Below, in pieces: positions 19,791-30,070 of a DNA stretch of 64,000 nucleotides. A program made the translations under genes and the position numbers. The notes beneath the pieces are model-generated. The model did no database searches, was not told where the DNA came from, and worked only from the letters and a program-made list of their open reading frames with translations. The stretch is from Gibbsiella quercinecans (GTDB taxonomy: Bacteria; Pseudomonadota; Gammaproteobacteria; Enterobacterales; Enterobacteriaceae): assembly GCF_002291425.1 (NCBI RefSeq), contig NZ_CP014136.1, forward strand, positions 4,340,001 through 4,404,000. Direction: 5' to 3'. How positions within the stretch are numbered: the stretch's first letter is position 1; the number at the start of each line of letters is the position of its first letter.

Positions 19791-20161
19791 AAGGCCGCGC
19801 GCGGCCGGCAATGCGCCAACGGTGCGTGCAATGATCAACGGTGGGGCGTGGCGCTGTGGTTATCAATAAAATTCATCTCGTTGAAGATTAAATATTAAGC
19901 TGTTGAATGGGGAGCAGATACGCCGGAAATTCTGCGGCCGTTGCCGCTGATGTAAAAAACAGCGTTTTCTTTTACCGGAACTTTCAGGCAAAATGCCCGG
20001 TCATCACAGAGAGACGGTGCGTTATCGTTGGGGGGAAATCCCGCGATGTGGTAAGTGTGCGCGGCGTTTCTGTTATACCCTATAGCCCAAGTGCAGCCCA
20101 CACGCCTGTAACTTACACGATGGCGGGTATAGCGTTTTTTGGCTAACAACAGCGGTGCAAT
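19791..20161. other. Intergenic region between fadJ and sixA
   Basis: 371 bases without a convincing gene. The end of fadJ is followed by a short GGCCGCGCGCGGCC palindrome without a T run. The right part holds a degenerate palindromic repeat (listed separately) just before sixA. A sixA promoter must lie here but no clear -35/-10 pair was picked. Confidence 0.4.
20074..20131. repeat. Imperfect palindromic intergenic repeat, TATACCC...GGGTATA type
   Basis: 58-base element beginning TATACCC and ending GGGTATA, with a poorly conserved interior. Its right end (CACGATGGCGGGTAT) resembles that of the element at 58341-58441. Elements with these ends are scattered between genes in Serratia and Yersinia genomes, as I recall. 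It sits 30 bases before sixA. Confidence 0.5.
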
Positions 20162-20644
20162 ATGCAAGTTTTGATCATGCGTCACGGAGCGGCAGAACTC
20201 GATGCCGCCAGCGATTCGGTAAGGCCTTTAACTACCGGCGGTCGTGATGATTCACGCCAAATGGCGGCCTGGTTAAGCACCAAGCCGGTGGATATTGAAC
20301 GGGTGCTGGTCAGCCCTTATCTGCGGGCACAGCAAACCCTGGAAGCGGTGCGTGAAGCGTTGCCACTGCCCGAAGGCGCTGAAGTGCTGCCGGAACTGAC
20401 TCCCGGCGGCGACGCGGGCCTGGTGAGCTGCTATCTGCAGGCTCTGGCAAAAGAAGGGGTAGGGGCCGTGTTGGTTATCTCTCACTTGCCGCTGGTGGGT
20501 TACCTGGTGGCGGAACTGTGCCCGGGTGAATCCGCTCCTATGTTCGCCACTTCGGCCATTGCGGATGTTGAACTGGCCGCCGACGGCAGCGCCGGAAGCT
20601 TTGAATGGCAGGTTGCGCCGTCGCAATTGACGGTAAAAGCCTAG
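20162..20644 (+). CDS. sixA: SixA, phosphohistidine phosphatase
   Basis: 160 residues with the histidine-phosphatase RHG motif at the N-terminus (VLIMRHGAAEL) and the second His in LVISHLPLVGYLV. SixA removes phosphate from phosphohistidine proteins; in E. coli it acts on the nitrogen PTS protein NPr and was first linked to ArcB. It stands alone with a strong terminator behind it. Position between fadJ and smrB matches E. coli. Confidence 0.94.
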   Translation: MQVLIMRHGAAELDAASDSVRPLTTGGRDDSRQMAAWLSTKPVDIERVLVSPYLRAQQTLEAVREALPLPEGAEVLPELTPGGDAGLVSCYLQALAKEGVGAVLVISHLPLVGYLVAELCPGESAPMFATSAIADVELAADGSAGSFEWQVAPSQLTVKA

Positions 20645-20710
20645 GCTGTGTCCCGCAATAGGTCGTGGTGCCGTCGTTGCGTCCAAAGCCCGTCATCACC
20701 CGGTCAACCG

Positions 20711-20746
20711 CAAGGGCGATGCATGGCATCGCCCTTGGTGTTTTTT
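20711..20746 (+). terminator. Rho-independent terminator after sixA
   Basis: AAGGGCGATGC-ATG-GCATCGCCCTT is a perfect 11-bp stem with a three-base loop, followed by GGTG and six T. It lies between convergent sixA and smrB. Confidence 0.88.
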
Positions 20747-21275
20747 AATCGGCCAGATCGACCAAAATCAGAATGGCTGCATTGCCGCCCCATTCTTTCG
20801 GTGCCTGATGGAACGCCAGCACGGCCGGATGCTGTGCCAGCCACAGTGGCGTTTGCTGTTTGAGAATATGCTTGCCGTGGCCGTGCATCACGCAGGCGCA
20901 GTGCACATGTTCGCGCTGGCAGGCCGCCAGCAGCGCCCCCAGCTCCTGCTTGGCTTGTTTTTGCGTCAGCCCATGCAGATCCAGGAACAAATCCGGCACA
21001 TAATCCCCGCGGCGCAGCTTTTTCAGCTCAAAATGGCTGTAACCCGGGCGCACATAGCGTGCCGGGCCGTCTTCGTCGAGCAGCGGCTGAAATTCATCGG
21101 AAAAATAAAAGCTGGCATCAACCTGCTCCTGCAGCAGGCGCTGCGGGGCCGCCTGCCGGAACCTGGCCTTTGGCTTGGGGTGGACAATGGTATCCTGCCG
21201 CAGTGTTCTTGCGCCGGCCACCGATTCCCTGAAGAGCTGTACTTCATCTTTGCTCAGAGAGGGTTTATTTTTCAT
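20745..21275 (-). CDS. smrB: SmrB, ribosome-rescue endonuclease (Smr domain)
   Basis: 176 residues. The C-terminal Smr domain has the DLHG motif ([16 protein letters not shown]) and the HGHGKHIL motif; the N-terminal helical tail is typical of SmrB. The enzyme cuts mRNA between collided ribosomes to begin rescue by tmRNA. Divergent from prmB and convergent with sixA, as in E. coli. The stop codon lies at the T-run of the sixA terminator. Confidence 0.94.
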   Translation of the reverse strand: MKNKPSLSKDEVQLFRESVAGARTLRQDTIVHPKPKARFRQAAPQRLLQEQVDASFYFSDEFQPLLDEDGPARYVRPGYSHFELKKLRRGDYVPDLFLDLHGLTQKQAKQELGALLAACQREHVHCACVMHGHGKHILKQQTPLWLAQHPAVLAFHQAPKEWGGNAAILILVDLAD

Positions 21276-21459
21276 TATTTATTCACCGGATATCGTCGTT
21301 TAAGCGAATAGTTTACCGTCTTGCCATGTTCTGTCGACGCAAAACTGCCGGCTTCACCCCGCGGCAACGGCGGCGAGCGACTATTGCTGCTGATTTGTCG
21401 CTGGCTTCATGGCAAACTATGCGGCTATAGAGTGATTATCATGCCTGCCGGAGGGCAAA

Positions 21460-22392
21460 TTGGACAAAATTTTCGTCGATGAAGCAGTCAGTGAACTGCA
21501 CACCATCCAGGATATGCTGCGCTGGACCGTAAGCCGCTTTAACGCCGCCGCTATCTATTATGGGCATGGCACCGACAATCCATGGGACGAAGCGGTGCAG
21601 CTGGTGTTGCCCAGCCTGTACCTGCCGCTTGATATTCCGGAAGACATGCATACCGCCCGCCTGACCTCCAGCGAGCGCCACCGTATCGTTGAGCGCGTGA
21701 TTCGCCGCGTCAACGAGCGCATCCCGGTCGCCTACCTGACCAATAAAGCCTGGTTCTGCGGCATGGAGTTCTACGTGGATGAAAGCGTGCTGGTGCCGCG
21801 TTCACCGATCGGCGAATTGATCAACGCGCGTTTCAGCGGCCTGGTGCCGCATGCTCCGCGGCATATTCTGGATATGTGCACCGGCAGCGGCTGCATCGCC
21901 ATCGCCTGCAGCTACGCGTTCCCGGAAGCCGAAGTGGACGCTGTGGACATTTCCAGCGACGCGCTGGCGGTGACCGAACGCAACATACAGGCGCATGGCG
22001 TTGAACAGCAGGTGATCCCGATTCGCTCCGATCTGTTCCGCGATGTGCCGGCGATCCAATACGATCTGATCGTCACCAACCCGCCGTACGTCGACGCCGA
22101 AGATATGTCCGATCTGCCGCAGGAATTCCGCTTTGAGCCGGAGCTGGGCCTGGCCGCCGGCCACGATGGCCTGGATCTGGTGCGCCGCATTCTGGCCTGC
22201 GCGCCGGATTTCCTCAGCGATGACGGCGTGCTGATTTGTGAAGTCGGCAACAGCATGGTACATGTTATGGAACAGTATCCGGATATTCCGTTCACCTGGC
22301 TGGAGTTCGAAAACGGCGGTGACGGTGTGTTCATGCTGACCAAACAGCAATTGGTCGGCTGTGAAGCGCATTTTAGCGCGTACCGCAACTAA
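21460..22392 (+). CDS. prmB: PrmB, ribosomal protein uL3 N5-glutamine methyltransferase
   Basis: 310 residues. The SAM-binding motif is [17 protein letters not shown], and the amide-methyltransferase motif is IVTNPPYVD. It methylates a glutamine of ribosomal protein L3. The start is the rare TTG at 21460: GGAGGG lies 6 bases upstream, and the protein from here ([10 protein letters not shown]) aligns with the E. coli N-terminus. Divergent from smrB and followed by aroC. Confidence 0.94.
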   Translation: MDKIFVDEAVSELHTIQDMLRWTVSRFNAAAIYYGHGTDNPWDEAVQLVLPSLYLPLDIPEDMHTARLTSSERHRIVERVIRRVNERIPVAYLTNKAWFCGMEFYVDESVLVPRSPIGELINARFSGLVPHAPRHILDMCTGSGCIAIACSYAFPEAEVDAVDISSDALAVTERNIQAHGVEQQVIPIRSDLFRDVPAIQYDLIVTNPPYVDAEDMSDLPQEFRFEPELGLAAGHDGLDLVRRILACAPDFLSDDGVLICEVGNSMVHVMEQYPDIPFTWLEFENGGDGVFMLTKQQLVGCEAHFSAYRN

Positions 22393-22457
22393 TGTACTCA
22401 CCAGGCCCGCAGCGCCGGGCCTGATAACGATAATAATCAACGGTAAAAGGAGCCGTG

Positions 22458-23543
22458 ATGGCAGGGAACAGTATTGGGCAAATCTTCCGCGTCACCACTT
22501 TTGGTGAATCCCACGGTGTGGCGCTGGGATGTATCGTCGATGGCGTGCCGCCGGGCATCCCATTGACGGAAGCCGACTTACAACACGATTTGGATCGCCG
22601 CCGCCCAGGCACTTCCCGCTATACCACCCAACGCCGCGAGCCGGACCAGGTGCGTATTCTTTCCGGGGTGTTCGAGGGGGTAACGACCGGCACCAGCATC
22701 GGCCTGATCATTGAAAACACCGATCAGCGCTCGCAGGATTACGGGGCGATTAAAGATCTGTTCCGCCCAGGGCACGCTGATTATACCTATGAGCAAAAAT
22801 ACGGCGTGCGCGATTACCGCGGCGGCGGCCGTTCCTCGGCGCGTGAAACCGCGATGCGCGTGGCCGCAGGGGCGATCGCCAAAAAATACCTGGCGCAGAA
22901 GTTTGGCGTGACCGTGCGCGGTTACCTGGCGCAGATGGGGGACGTTCACTGTGAACTGAAAGATTGGGAACAGGTTGAGCAGAACCCCTTCTTTTGCCCG
23001 GATCCCGCCAAACTGGAAGCGCTGGATGAATTGATGCGCGCCCTGAAGAAAGAAGGGGATTCGATTGGCGCGAAGGTCAGCGTAGTGGCTGAAAACGTGC
23101 CGGCCGGGCTTGGTGAACCGGTATTCGATCGCCTTGATGCCGATCTGGCCCATGCGCTGATGAGCATCAATGCGGTGAAAGGCGTGGAAATCGGCGATGG
23201 TTTTGCCGTGGTCACCAAGCGTGGCAGCGAAAACCGCGATGAAATCACCCCGCAGGGCTTCCAGAGCAACCATGCCGGCGGCATTCTGGGCGGTATCAGC
23301 AGCGGCCAGCCGGTGATCGCCCATCTGGCGCTGAAACCGACCTCCAGCATTACGGTGCCCGGGCGCACGATCAATCGCCAGGGCGAAGCGGTGGAAATGA
23401 TCACCCGCGGCCGCCACGATCCCTGCGTTGGCATCCGTGCGGTGCCGATCGCCGAGGCGATGATGGCGATCGTGCTGATGGATCACCTGCTGCGCCAGCG
23501 TGCGCAAAACGGTGATGTGGCTTCCCCGGTTCCGCGTTGGTAG
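22458..23543 (+). CDS. aroC: AroC, chorismate synthase
   Basis: 361 residues, nearly identical in pattern to E. coli AroC: FGESHG near the start, [34 protein letters not shown] and the C-terminal [18 protein letters not shown]. It turns EPSP into chorismate with reduced FMN as cofactor, the last common step of aromatic amino-acid synthesis. ATG at 22458 has AGGAG upstream; the GTG one codon earlier is less likely. Confidence 0.98.
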   Translation: MAGNSIGQIFRVTTFGESHGVALGCIVDGVPPGIPLTEADLQHDLDRRRPGTSRYTTQRREPDQVRILSGVFEGVTTGTSIGLIIENTDQRSQDYGAIKDLFRPGHADYTYEQKYGVRDYRGGGRSSARETAMRVAAGAIAKKYLAQKFGVTVRGYLAQMGDVHCELKDWEQVEQNPFFCPDPAKLEALDELMRALKKEGDSIGAKVSVVAENVPAGLGEPVFDRLDADLAHALMSINAVKGVEIGDGFAVVTKRGSENRDEITPQGFQSNHAGGILGGISSGQPVIAHLALKPTSSITVPGRTINRQGEAVEMITRGRHDPCVGIRAVPIAEAMMAIVLMDHLLRQRAQNGDVASPVPRW

Positions 23544-23548
23544 CCGCC

Positions 23549-24376
23549 ATGAAAAACGTAATGTTCGGCCTTGTTGCGTTGCTGGCTTCGGCGTCTGCGA
23601 TGGCGCTCACGCCGTGGCAGAAGATCGATCACCCGGTCGCCGGCGCGCCGCAGGCCATCGGTGGCTTCTCTAATGGCTGCCTGATTGGCGCGCAGCCGCT
23701 GCCGCTGGAAGCGGCGGATTATCAGGTGATGCGTACCGACCAACGCCGTTATTTCGGCCACCCGGATCTGCTGGCGTTTATTCAACGCCTGGGCAGCGAG
23801 GCCCGGCAGAATGCGCTGGGCACCGTCCTGATCGGCGACATGGCGATGCCGGCCGGCGGGCGCTTTAGCAGCGGCCACGCCAGCCACCAGTCGGGGCTGG
23901 ACGTGGATATCTGGCTGCAATTGCCGCGCCAGCGCTGGTCGCAGCAGCAACTACTGAAGCCGCAGCCGATCGATCTGGTTTCCGCCGACGGCAAGCGTGT
24001 CGTGGAGCGCCAGTGGCAGCCGCAGGTGGGCCAGTTGATCAAGCTGGCGGCGCAGGATCACGAGGTCACGCGTATTTTTGTCAATCCAGCGATCAAGCAG
24101 CGCCTGTGTGAAGATGCCGGCAGCGATCGCGCGTGGCTGCAAAAGGTGCGGCCGTGGTTTGGCCATCGTGCGCACATGCACGTGCGTTTGCGCTGCCCGG
24201 CGGGCAGCCTGGAGTGCAAGGAGCAGGATGCGCCGCCGGCAGGCGATGGCTGCGGCGCTGAATTGGCAAGCTGGTTTAAGCCGCATCTGCCGAGCGCGAA
24301 GCCCGGTAAACCTGTACCGCCGCCTTTGCCGCCTGCCTGCCAGGCGTTGTTGGATAATCATTTCACTGCGGAATAA
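23549..24376 (+). CDS. mepA: MepA, penicillin-insensitive murein DD-endopeptidase
   Basis: 275 residues. The signal peptide ends ...[13 protein letters not shown]. Zinc-ligand motifs of the LAS family are present: [16 protein letters not shown] and [12 protein letters not shown]. Cys residues expected to pair in the periplasm are seen (NGC, RLC, LRC, LEC, DGC, PAC). It cuts D-Ala-mDAP cross-links in peptidoglycan. ATG at 23549 is chosen over an upstream TTG because the signal peptide then has a proper N-region. Confidence 0.94.
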   Translation: MKNVMFGLVALLASASAMALTPWQKIDHPVAGAPQAIGGFSNGCLIGAQPLPLEAADYQVMRTDQRRYFGHPDLLAFIQRLGSEARQNALGTVLIGDMAMPAGGRFSSGHASHQSGLDVDIWLQLPRQRWSQQQLLKPQPIDLVSADGKRVVERQWQPQVGQLIKLAAQDHEVTRIFVNPAIKQRLCEDAGSDRAWLQKVRPWFGHRAHMHVRLRCPAGSLECKEQDAPPAGDGCGAELASWFKPHLPSAKPGKPVPPPLPPACQALLDNHFTAE

Positions 24377-24379
24377 TTC

Positions 24380-25180
24380 ATGGATTGGCTTGTTGCAGGT
24401 CCCGGGCTTCTCGGGATCTTGTTTGCTGTGGCGTTATTGGCTGGGTTTATCGATTCGATTGCGGGCGGCGGCGGTTTGCTGACCGTGCCGGCGTTACTGG
24501 CCGTCGGCGTGCCGCCGGCGCAGGCGTTGGCCACCAACAAGCTGCAATCGGTTGGCGGCTCTCTTTCCGCCAGCCTGTACTTTATCCGCCGCCGCGCGGT
24601 GGATCTGCACGATCAGAAGCTGACGATTGCGCTGACCTTGCTAGGTTCGGTGATTGGTGCGCTGCTGGTGCAGTATATGCGGGCCGATCTGCTGCGCCAG
24701 ATGCTGCCGCTGCTGATTATCGGTATCGGCCTGTACTTCCTGTTCACCCCTCGGCTGGGGGAGAGCGATCGCCAGCGGCGCCTGAGCGCGGTGCCGTTCG
24801 GGCTGGTAGCCGGCGGCTGCGTCGGTTTCTACGACGGTTTCTTCGGCCCCGGCGCCGGCTCATTTTATGCCCTGGCTTACGTTACGCTGTGTGGCTTTAA
24901 CCTGGCGAAATCCACCGCGCATGCCAAAGTGCTGAACTTCACCTCCAACTTTGGCGGCCTGATGTTGTTTATCATCGGCGGAAAGGTGGTGTGGAGCATG
25001 GGCCTGGTAATGTTGGTGGGGCAGGTGCTGGGTGCCCGCCTTGGCGCGCACATGGTGCTGACCCGCGGCCAAAAGCTGATCCGGCCGATGATCGTGGTGG
25101 TTTCACTGCTGATGAGCCTGAAGTTGCTTTACGATAACCACGGCGCAGAAATCATGCAGTGGCTGGCAGTGCATTTTTAA
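24380..25180 (+). CDS. yfcA: YfcA, TSUP family inner-membrane transporter
   Basis: 266 residues with about eight membrane helices and the family's paired motifs FIDSIAGGGGLLTVPALLA...ATNKLQS and GFYDGFFGPGAGSF. TSUP proteins carry organosulfur compounds or sulfite/sulfonates; the substrate of YfcA is unknown. It starts three bases after mepA ends, so the two are probably co-transcribed. Confidence 0.9.
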   Translation: MDWLVAGPGLLGILFAVALLAGFIDSIAGGGGLLTVPALLAVGVPPAQALATNKLQSVGGSLSASLYFIRRRAVDLHDQKLTIALTLLGSVIGALLVQYMRADLLRQMLPLLIIGIGLYFLFTPRLGESDRQRRLSAVPFGLVAGGCVGFYDGFFGPGAGSFYALAYVTLCGFNLAKSTAHAKVLNFTSNFGGLMLFIIGGKVVWSMGLVMLVGQVLGARLGAHMVLTRGQKLIRPMIVVVSLLMSLKLLYDNHGAEIMQWLAVHF

Positions 25181-25245
25181 TAGGCGAAACGGGCGGCAAG
25201 ATGAAATAATTGCCGCCTTATTTTTAGGGTTATTCAGGTTTTTCT

Positions 25246-25794
25246 ATGGCCGAAAAGCATCATTACACCCAACTGATCGACATCTTCAATCAGTGTTTCA
25301 GCGGTGATTACAACACGCGCCTGGTAAAAGGCGATGATGAGCCGATCTACCTGCCGGCGAACGACGCGGTGCCCTATAACCGCATTGTCTTCGCCCACGG
25401 TTTTTACGCCAGCGGTATGCATGAGATTTCCCACTGGTGCATCGCCGGCGAACAACGCCGGACGTTGGTGGATTTTGGTTACTGGTACTGCCCGGACGGG
25501 CGCGACGCCCAGACGCAAAGCGAATTTGAAGCGGTGGAGATCAAGCCACAGGCGTTGGAGTGGATGTTCTGCGTGGCGGCGGGCTTCCCGTTCAACGTCA
25601 GTTGCGACAACCTGAACGGGGACTGCGAGCCGGATCGCATCGTCTTCCAGCGTAAAGTGCGCGCACGGGTGTTGGAACTGCTGGAGCAGGGGATACCCAC
25701 ACGGCCTGCGCGCTTTATTCAGGCGCTACAATCGTTTTACAATACGCCCCCGTTAACGGCGGAGCACTTCCCCTATCCGGAAGATCTCAACTGA
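25246..25794 (+). CDS. epmC: EpmC (YfcM), elongation factor P hydroxylase
   Basis: 182 residues. Metal ligands are likely in GMHEISHWCIAG and the later SEFEAVEIKPQALEW. EpmC hydroxylates the beta-lysylated Lys34 of EF-P, the last step after EpmA and EpmB. The family position after yfcA and before yfcL is as in E. coli. TTTTTCT precedes the ATG and no strong ribosome site is seen. Confidence 0.92.
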   Translation: MAEKHHYTQLIDIFNQCFSGDYNTRLVKGDDEPIYLPANDAVPYNRIVFAHGFYASGMHEISHWCIAGEQRRTLVDFGYWYCPDGRDAQTQSEFEAVEIKPQALEWMFCVAAGFPFNVSCDNLNGDCEPDRIVFQRKVRARVLELLEQGIPTRPARFIQALQSFYNTPPLTAEHFPYPEDLN

Positions 25795-25815
25795 ATGAGT
25801 TTAAGAGGAAATTTG

Positions 25816-26097
25816 ATGATCGCAGAAGTTGAAGCGCGCATTCTGGCGCTGATTGATGACATGGTAGAACACGCCAGCGATGATGAACTGTTTGCCGGTG
25901 GCTACCTGCGCGGTCATTTGACGCTGGCGGTGGCTGAAGTGGAAGAGAACGGTGAGCATACGGCCGAAGCACTGAAGGCCCGCGTGCAGCACAGCCTGGA
26001 TAAAGCCATCCGCGCCGGTGAGCTTTCCCCGCCGGATCAGATCTTGGTGCTGGGGATGTGGGAGAATTTGTACCAAAAGGCGCTGCCCACCGCCTGA
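25816..26097 (+). CDS. yfcL: YfcL family protein of unknown function
   Basis: 93 residues, helical, close to E. coli YfcL through [20 protein letters not shown] and [17 protein letters not shown]. The start at 25816 has AGAGGAAA at good spacing; an ATG 21 bases earlier, overlapping the epmC stop, is not supported by homology. No domain of known function is recognised. The repeat array starts just behind it. Confidence 0.9.
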   Translation: MIAEVEARILALIDDMVEHASDDELFAGGYLRGHLTLAVAEVEENGEHTAEALKARVQHSLDKAIRAGELSPPDQILVLGMWENLYQKALPTA

Positions 26098-26102
26098 TTT
26101 TT

Positions 26103-26139
26103 TTCGCCCTCACCCTAACCCTCTCCCGCCGGGAGAGGG
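26103..26139. repeat. Single hairpin element related to the downstream tandem array
   Basis: CCCTCACCCTAACCCTCTCCC followed by GGGAGAGGG: a C-rich arm and G-rich arm with a short centre. The same CCCTCTCCC/GGGAGAGGG theme is found in each unit of the array starting 60 bases further on. Confidence 0.6.
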
Positions 26140-26182
26140 GATCGTCTGCCGCCGTTTGCCGTTTCCGTTATCCCTTCACCCA

Positions 26183-26541
26183 CACCGGTTCACATACTGC
26201 TCCCTCACCCTTGGGGAGATGGCCGGGGTGAGGGGCGTTTCAGCACCGATGTACATACTGCTCCCTCTCCCTTGGGGAGAGGGCCGGGGTGAGGGGCGTT
26301 TCAGCACCGGTGCACATACTGCTCCCTCTCCCTTGGGAGAGGGCTGGGGTGAGGGGCGTTTCAGCACCGGTGCACGTAATGCTCCCTCTCCCTCGAGGAG
26401 ATGGCCGGGGTGAGGGGCGTTTCAGCACCGATGTACATACTGCTCCCTCTCCCTCGGGGAGAGGGCTGGGGTGAGGGGCGTTTCAGCACCGGTGCACATA
26501 CTGCTCCCTCACCCTCTGGGAGAGGGTTGGGGTGAGGGGGA
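26183..26541. repeat. Tandem array of six about 61-bp units, each with a C/G-rich hairpin
   Basis: The octamer GCTCCCTC recurs at 26199, 26260, 26321, 26381, 26442 and 26503, a period of 61, 61, 60, 61 and 61 bases. Each unit has CTCCCTCTCCCTTGGGGAGA, then a GGCCGGGGTGAGGGGCGTTT block, then CAGCACCGRTGYACATACT. Units differ by few bases; the last is cut short at the mnmC stop. The whole gap between convergent yfcL and mnmC is filled by it. Units are nearly identical without unique spacers, so it is not CRISPR. Confidence 0.93.
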
Positions 26542-28563
26542 TTAAACCGCCTTCCCCTTCAGCAGTTTGCGTACCCACATTCGGTTGGGGTTCAGCGCCG
26601 CCAGCATTTCGGCATCGGCGGGCAGGGGTTCACCGAAGATCTGCGCCGCCAGTATTTCCGCGGCCAGTGGGGCAGAGCAAAGCCCGCGGGCGCCTAGCGC
26701 GCTCAGAATAAACAGATTCGGATAAACCGGCGCATCGGCTACCGCTTCACCACGCTGGTGTTGCCGCGGCAAATCCTGATAAACATCCAGCGTAGCGGCA
26801 TAGTCCGGCACGGCGCCTATCATCGGCAGATGGTCGCGCGTTGCGCTGCGTACCCCGCAGCGCGCCTGGCCGCCGCTGACATCCACCTGTCGCGGCCAAT
26901 CCTGCGCCGGCAGGCAACGCATTAAACGCTGCCGGTTTTCCTGCTGTTCCTCTTCCCGATAGTCGGTGGCGGTATCGCCGCGCTGGTAGCTGGCGCCGAT
27001 ACAGTGCTGCTGATTCGCGGGGTTCACGGGCGTCAGGTAGCCGTCGTAACACAGCACCTGTTTCAGTTTGCCCAGTGCCGGCGTCGTGGGGATATGGGAA
27101 ACCTGGCCGCGAACGGCATACACCGGCAGCGCGGCGCTTTGCGCCAGCGCCGCTAAGGCGTGGCCGCAGGCCAGAACCACCGTGGCGTGCCGCTGGGTTG
27201 CGCCATCGGCAAACTCCAGCCGCCAGCCCTGTGCGTCCTGATCCAGCGTTGTGAGGCGGTGTTGATAGCGGCAGACCAGCCCCTGACTTTGCGCCAACGT
27301 GACGGCGCTGCGCGTCAGCTCGGCCGGGCACAGCCAACCGCCCAGCGGGTAGTGAGCGCCGCCAAAGCCGCTGTCGACGCCGCAAAGCGCGCTCAGTGCG
27401 TGCCGATCGGCCGCCTGCACCAGTTCCGGCGGCCAGAGGGCGGTCAGCATTCGCTCGATTTTACCTGCGCTTTTCTCGTCATAGGCCAGTTGGCTGACGC
27501 CGCACCACTGGTGAGCGAACGCGACGCCGCGCTGCTCTAGCGCGTCATATAGCCGGCGGGCAAAGGGGAAGGCGGAGCAAAAGAAACGCTCCAGGGCATC
27601 ATTGCGGCCGTTCAGCAAAGGGTACAACGCCCCCTGGCGGTTGCCGGATGCACCTTCTGCGGGTTGCCCATCGGCGCAATAGAGCGTGACGTGGGCGCCG
27701 CGCCGCTGTAATGCCAGGGCGATGAGGGCGCTGGCGATGCCGCCGCCGACAATGGCAACGTCTTCAGGCGTGTGCGCCGCCGGGCGATGGAACCAAGGCG
27801 TTGGGTCGGCGGCGGGCTGCGCATCGGCCGGCATCCAGCCGGTGAGCATTTCCCGCTTTTGGCCAAACCCTTTGCATTTTTCCACCGTGAAGCCGGCCTG
27901 CTGCAGGCCCCGGCGCACAAAGCCGGCGGCGGTGAAGGTAGCGAAGCTGCCCTGCGGGCGCGCCAGACGCGCCATGGCGCTAAACAGCGCCGGGCTCCAC
28001 ATGTCGGGGTTTTTCGCCGGGGCGAAGCCGTCGAGAAACCAGGCGTCAATCTGTTGGTTCATGCTGTGATCGAGCGTGGGCAGCAGGGCGTTGACGTCGC
28101 CAAACCATAAATCCAGCGTAACGCGCCCACCGTCCAACAGCAGCCGGTGGCAGCCGGGCAGCGGCAATGGCCAGTTGGCGCGCAGTTCCTCGGCGAAGGG
28201 CGCCAGCTCCGGCCAGCGCGCATGCGCCGCCGCCAGATCGGCCAACTGCAGTGGGAATTTTTCAAAGCTGACAAAATGCAGGCGTTGCAGCCTGGCTTGC
28301 GGGCTCTGCACCCGGAAGGCGTTGAACGCCTGCCACAAGGTCAAAAAATTCAGCCCGGTGCCGAATCCCGTCTCCGCCACCACAAACAGTGGACGTGGGT
28401 GCTGCGCAAAACGCTGCGGCAACCGGTTACCGCCCAAAAAAACGTAGCGGGTTTCTTCCAGCCCATCCTGATTGGAAAAATAGACGTCATCGAACTGTTG
28501 CGAAACAGGTGTACCCTGTTCATTCCAGGTTAATGCGGCGGTTTGGATGGGGGCGTGATTCAC
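26542..28563 (-). CDS. mnmC: MnmC, bifunctional tRNA 5-methylaminomethyl-2-thiouridine biosynthesis enzyme
   Basis: 673 residues. The N-terminal methyltransferase half has [17 protein letters not shown]; the C-terminal FAD half has the dinucleotide motif [21 protein letters not shown] near residue 265. Together they turn cmnm5U34 into mnm5U34 in tRNA. The start is GTG at 28563 and the N-terminus aligns with E. coli MnmC, though the ribosome site is weak. Divergent from fabB. Confidence 0.94.
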   Translation of the reverse strand: MNHAPIQTAALTWNEQGTPVSQQFDDVYFSNQDGLEETRYVFLGGNRLPQRFAQHPRPLFVVAETGFGTGLNFLTLWQAFNAFRVQSPQARLQRLHFVSFEKFPLQLADLAAAHARWPELAPFAEELRANWPLPLPGCHRLLLDGGRVTLDLWFGDVNALLPTLDHSMNQQIDAWFLDGFAPAKNPDMWSPALFSAMARLARPQGSFATFTAAGFVRRGLQQAGFTVEKCKGFGQKREMLTGWMPADAQPAADPTPWFHRPAAHTPEDVAIVGGGIASALIALALQRRGAHVTLYCADGQPAEGASGNRQGALYPLLNGRNDALERFFCSAFPFARRLYDALEQRGVAFAHQWCGVSQLAYDEKSAGKIERMLTALWPPELVQAADRHALSALCGVDSGFGGAHYPLGGWLCPAELTRSAVTLAQSQGLVCRYQHRLTTLDQDAQGWRLEFADGATQRHATVVLACGHALAALAQSAALPVYAVRGQVSHIPTTPALGKLKQVLCYDGYLTPVNPANQQHCIGASYQRGDTATDYREEEQQENRQRLMRCLPAQDWPRQVDVSGGQARCGVRSATRDHLPMIGAVPDYAATLDVYQDLPRQHQRGEAVADAPVYPNLFILSALGARGLCSAPLAAEILAAQIFGEPLPADAEMLAALNPNRMWVRKLLKGKAV

Positions 28564-28638
28564 GGCGGTTGCTCATAGCTCAAGGGGTGACGGGATTCTA
28601 GCCGCAGCGCCCTCCCGGTGCAAATCAGACAAGAATCA

Positions 28639-28679
28639 CGCTGATCGGACTTGTTCGGCTTACAACTGTACGCTAAAGT
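28639..28679 (+). promoter_or_regulatory. fabB promoter with FadR and FabR sites
   Basis: CGCTGATCGGACTTGTT (28639-28655) fits a FadR operator and GGCTTACAACTGTACGCT (28657-28674) fits the FabR dyad (AGCGTACA-N2-TGTACGCT). A -35 TTGTTC (28651-28656) and -10 TAAAGT (28674-28679) are 17 bases apart, which puts FadR at about -39, the activating position. The layout mirrors E. coli fabB, where FadR activates and FabR represses. Confidence 0.78.
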
Positions 28680-28723
28680 GCGTGACGAAATCCCGAATGT
28701 AATAATTGTGGAAGAGGTATTGA

Positions 28724-29941
28724 ATGAAACGTGCAGTGATTACTGGCCTGGGCATCGTCTCCAGCATTGGTAACAACCAGCAGGAGGTCCTGGCGAGCCT
28801 GCAGGAAGGACGTTCTGGGATCACTTTCTCCCAGGAACTGAAAGATTCCGGCATGCGTAGTCACGTATGGGGCAACGTAAAACTGGATACTACCGGCCTC
28901 ATCGACCGCAAGGTGGTGCGTTTCATGAGCGACGCATCCATTTACGCATACCTGTCCATGCAAGAAGCCGTCGCTTCTGCCGGCCTGACGGAAGACGTTT
29001 ACCAAAATAATCCGCGCGTTGGTCTGATCGCCGGTTCTGGCGGCTCCGCCCGTTTTCAGGTGTTCGGTGCCGACGCCATGCGCAGCCCACGCGGTCTGAA
29101 AGCCGTTGGTCCTTACGTGGTGACCAAAGCGATGGCTTCCAGCGTTTCCGCCTGCCTGGCTACGCCGTTTAAAATTAATGGCGTTAACTACTCCATCAGT
29201 TCTGCCTGTGCGACTTCCGCACACTGCATCGGCAACGCGGTTGAACAAATCCAGATGGGCAAACAGGACATCGTATTCGCCGGCGGCGGCGAAGAGCTGA
29301 CCTGGGAAATGGCCTGTGAGTTCGATGCGATGGGCGCGCTGTCCACCAAATACAACGATACGCCGGAAAAAGCGTCCCGTACCTATGACGCTAACCGTGA
29401 CGGTTTCGTTATCGCCGGCGGCGGCGGTATGGTGGTTGTGGAAGAGCTGGAACATGCGCTGGCACGTGGTGCGCACATCTTTGCTGAAGTGGTTGGCTAC
29501 GGTGCCACCTCTGACGGCGCCGACATGGTTGCTCCGTCGGGCGAAGGCGCAGTGCGCTGCATGAAGATGGCGATGCAAGGTGTTGATACGCCGATCGATT
29601 ACATCAATACGCACGGCACCTCTACGCCGGTTGGCGATGTGAAAGAACTGGGCGCGATCCGTGAAGTGTTCGGCGACAACGTGCCGGCTATCTCTGCCAC
29701 CAAGGCAATGACTGGCCACTCGCTGGGCGCCGCTGGTGTGCAGGAAACCATCTACACGCTGTTGATGCTGGAGCACGGCTTTATTGCCCCGAGCATCAAT
29801 ATTGAAACGCTGGATGAGCATGCGAAAGGGATGAACATCATCACTGAACCGACCAAACGTGAACTGACCACCGTGATGACCAACGGGTTCGGCTTTGGCG
29901 GCACCAACGCCACGCTGACGCTGCGTAAATACCAGGCATAA
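28724..29941 (+). CDS. fabB: FabB, 3-oxoacyl-ACP synthase I
   Basis: 405 residues. Catalytic triad: Cys in [10 protein letters not shown] (about 163), His in [11 protein letters not shown] (about 298), His in [12 protein letters not shown] (about 333). FabB elongates acyl-ACP and is needed for unsaturated fatty-acid synthesis. GAAGAGG lies upstream of the ATG. It is single and ends in a strong terminator. Codon choice is notably biased to preferred codons, as for a highly expressed gene. Confidence 0.98.
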   Translation: MKRAVITGLGIVSSIGNNQQEVLASLQEGRSGITFSQELKDSGMRSHVWGNVKLDTTGLIDRKVVRFMSDASIYAYLSMQEAVASAGLTEDVYQNNPRVGLIAGSGGSARFQVFGADAMRSPRGLKAVGPYVVTKAMASSVSACLATPFKINGVNYSISSACATSAHCIGNAVEQIQMGKQDIVFAGGGEELTWEMACEFDAMGALSTKYNDTPEKASRTYDANRDGFVIAGGGGMVVVEELEHALARGAHIFAEVVGYGATSDGADMVAPSGEGAVRCMKMAMQGVDTPIDYINTHGTSTPVGDVKELGAIREVFGDNVPAISATKAMTGHSLGAAGVQETIYTLLMLEHGFIAPSINIETLDEHAKGMNIITEPTKRELTTVMTNGFGFGGTNATLTLRKYQA

Positions 29942-29963
29942 TCCTGCTGGGTATGCGATCAAT

Positions 29964-29996
29964 CGGGTGCGGCTTGCCGTGCCCGTTTTTTTTTTT
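29964..29996 (+). terminator. Rho-independent terminator after fabB
   Basis: CGGGTGCGG pairs with CCGTGCCCG (nine pairs, two G-U) around CTTG and is followed by eleven T. Confidence 0.88.
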
Positions 29997-30013
29997 ACCT
30001 TTATTCTGTTTTT

Positions 30014-30027
30014 TTGATTTAAATCAA
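30014..30027. promoter_or_regulatory. Perfect FNR box upstream of the copper efflux operon
   Basis: TTGATTTAAATCAA matches the FNR consensus TTGAT-N4-ATCAA at all ten defined bases. It lies 130 bases before the first gene of the operon and about 100 bases before the likely transcription start. Confidence 0.68.
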
Positions 30028-30070
30028 CATAGTTGCCGCATATTGCTGAATGCCGGGCTGGCTTTGTCAG

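Noticed and set aside
26018-26413. Open frame across yfcL and the tandem repeats
   Set aside because: The unit length of 61 is not a multiple of three and the predicted peptide is only a readout of the repeats; yfcL in another frame is supported by homology.
26183-26541. CRISPR array
   Set aside because: Units are near-identical over their full 61 bases with no unique spacers, and no cas genes are nearby.
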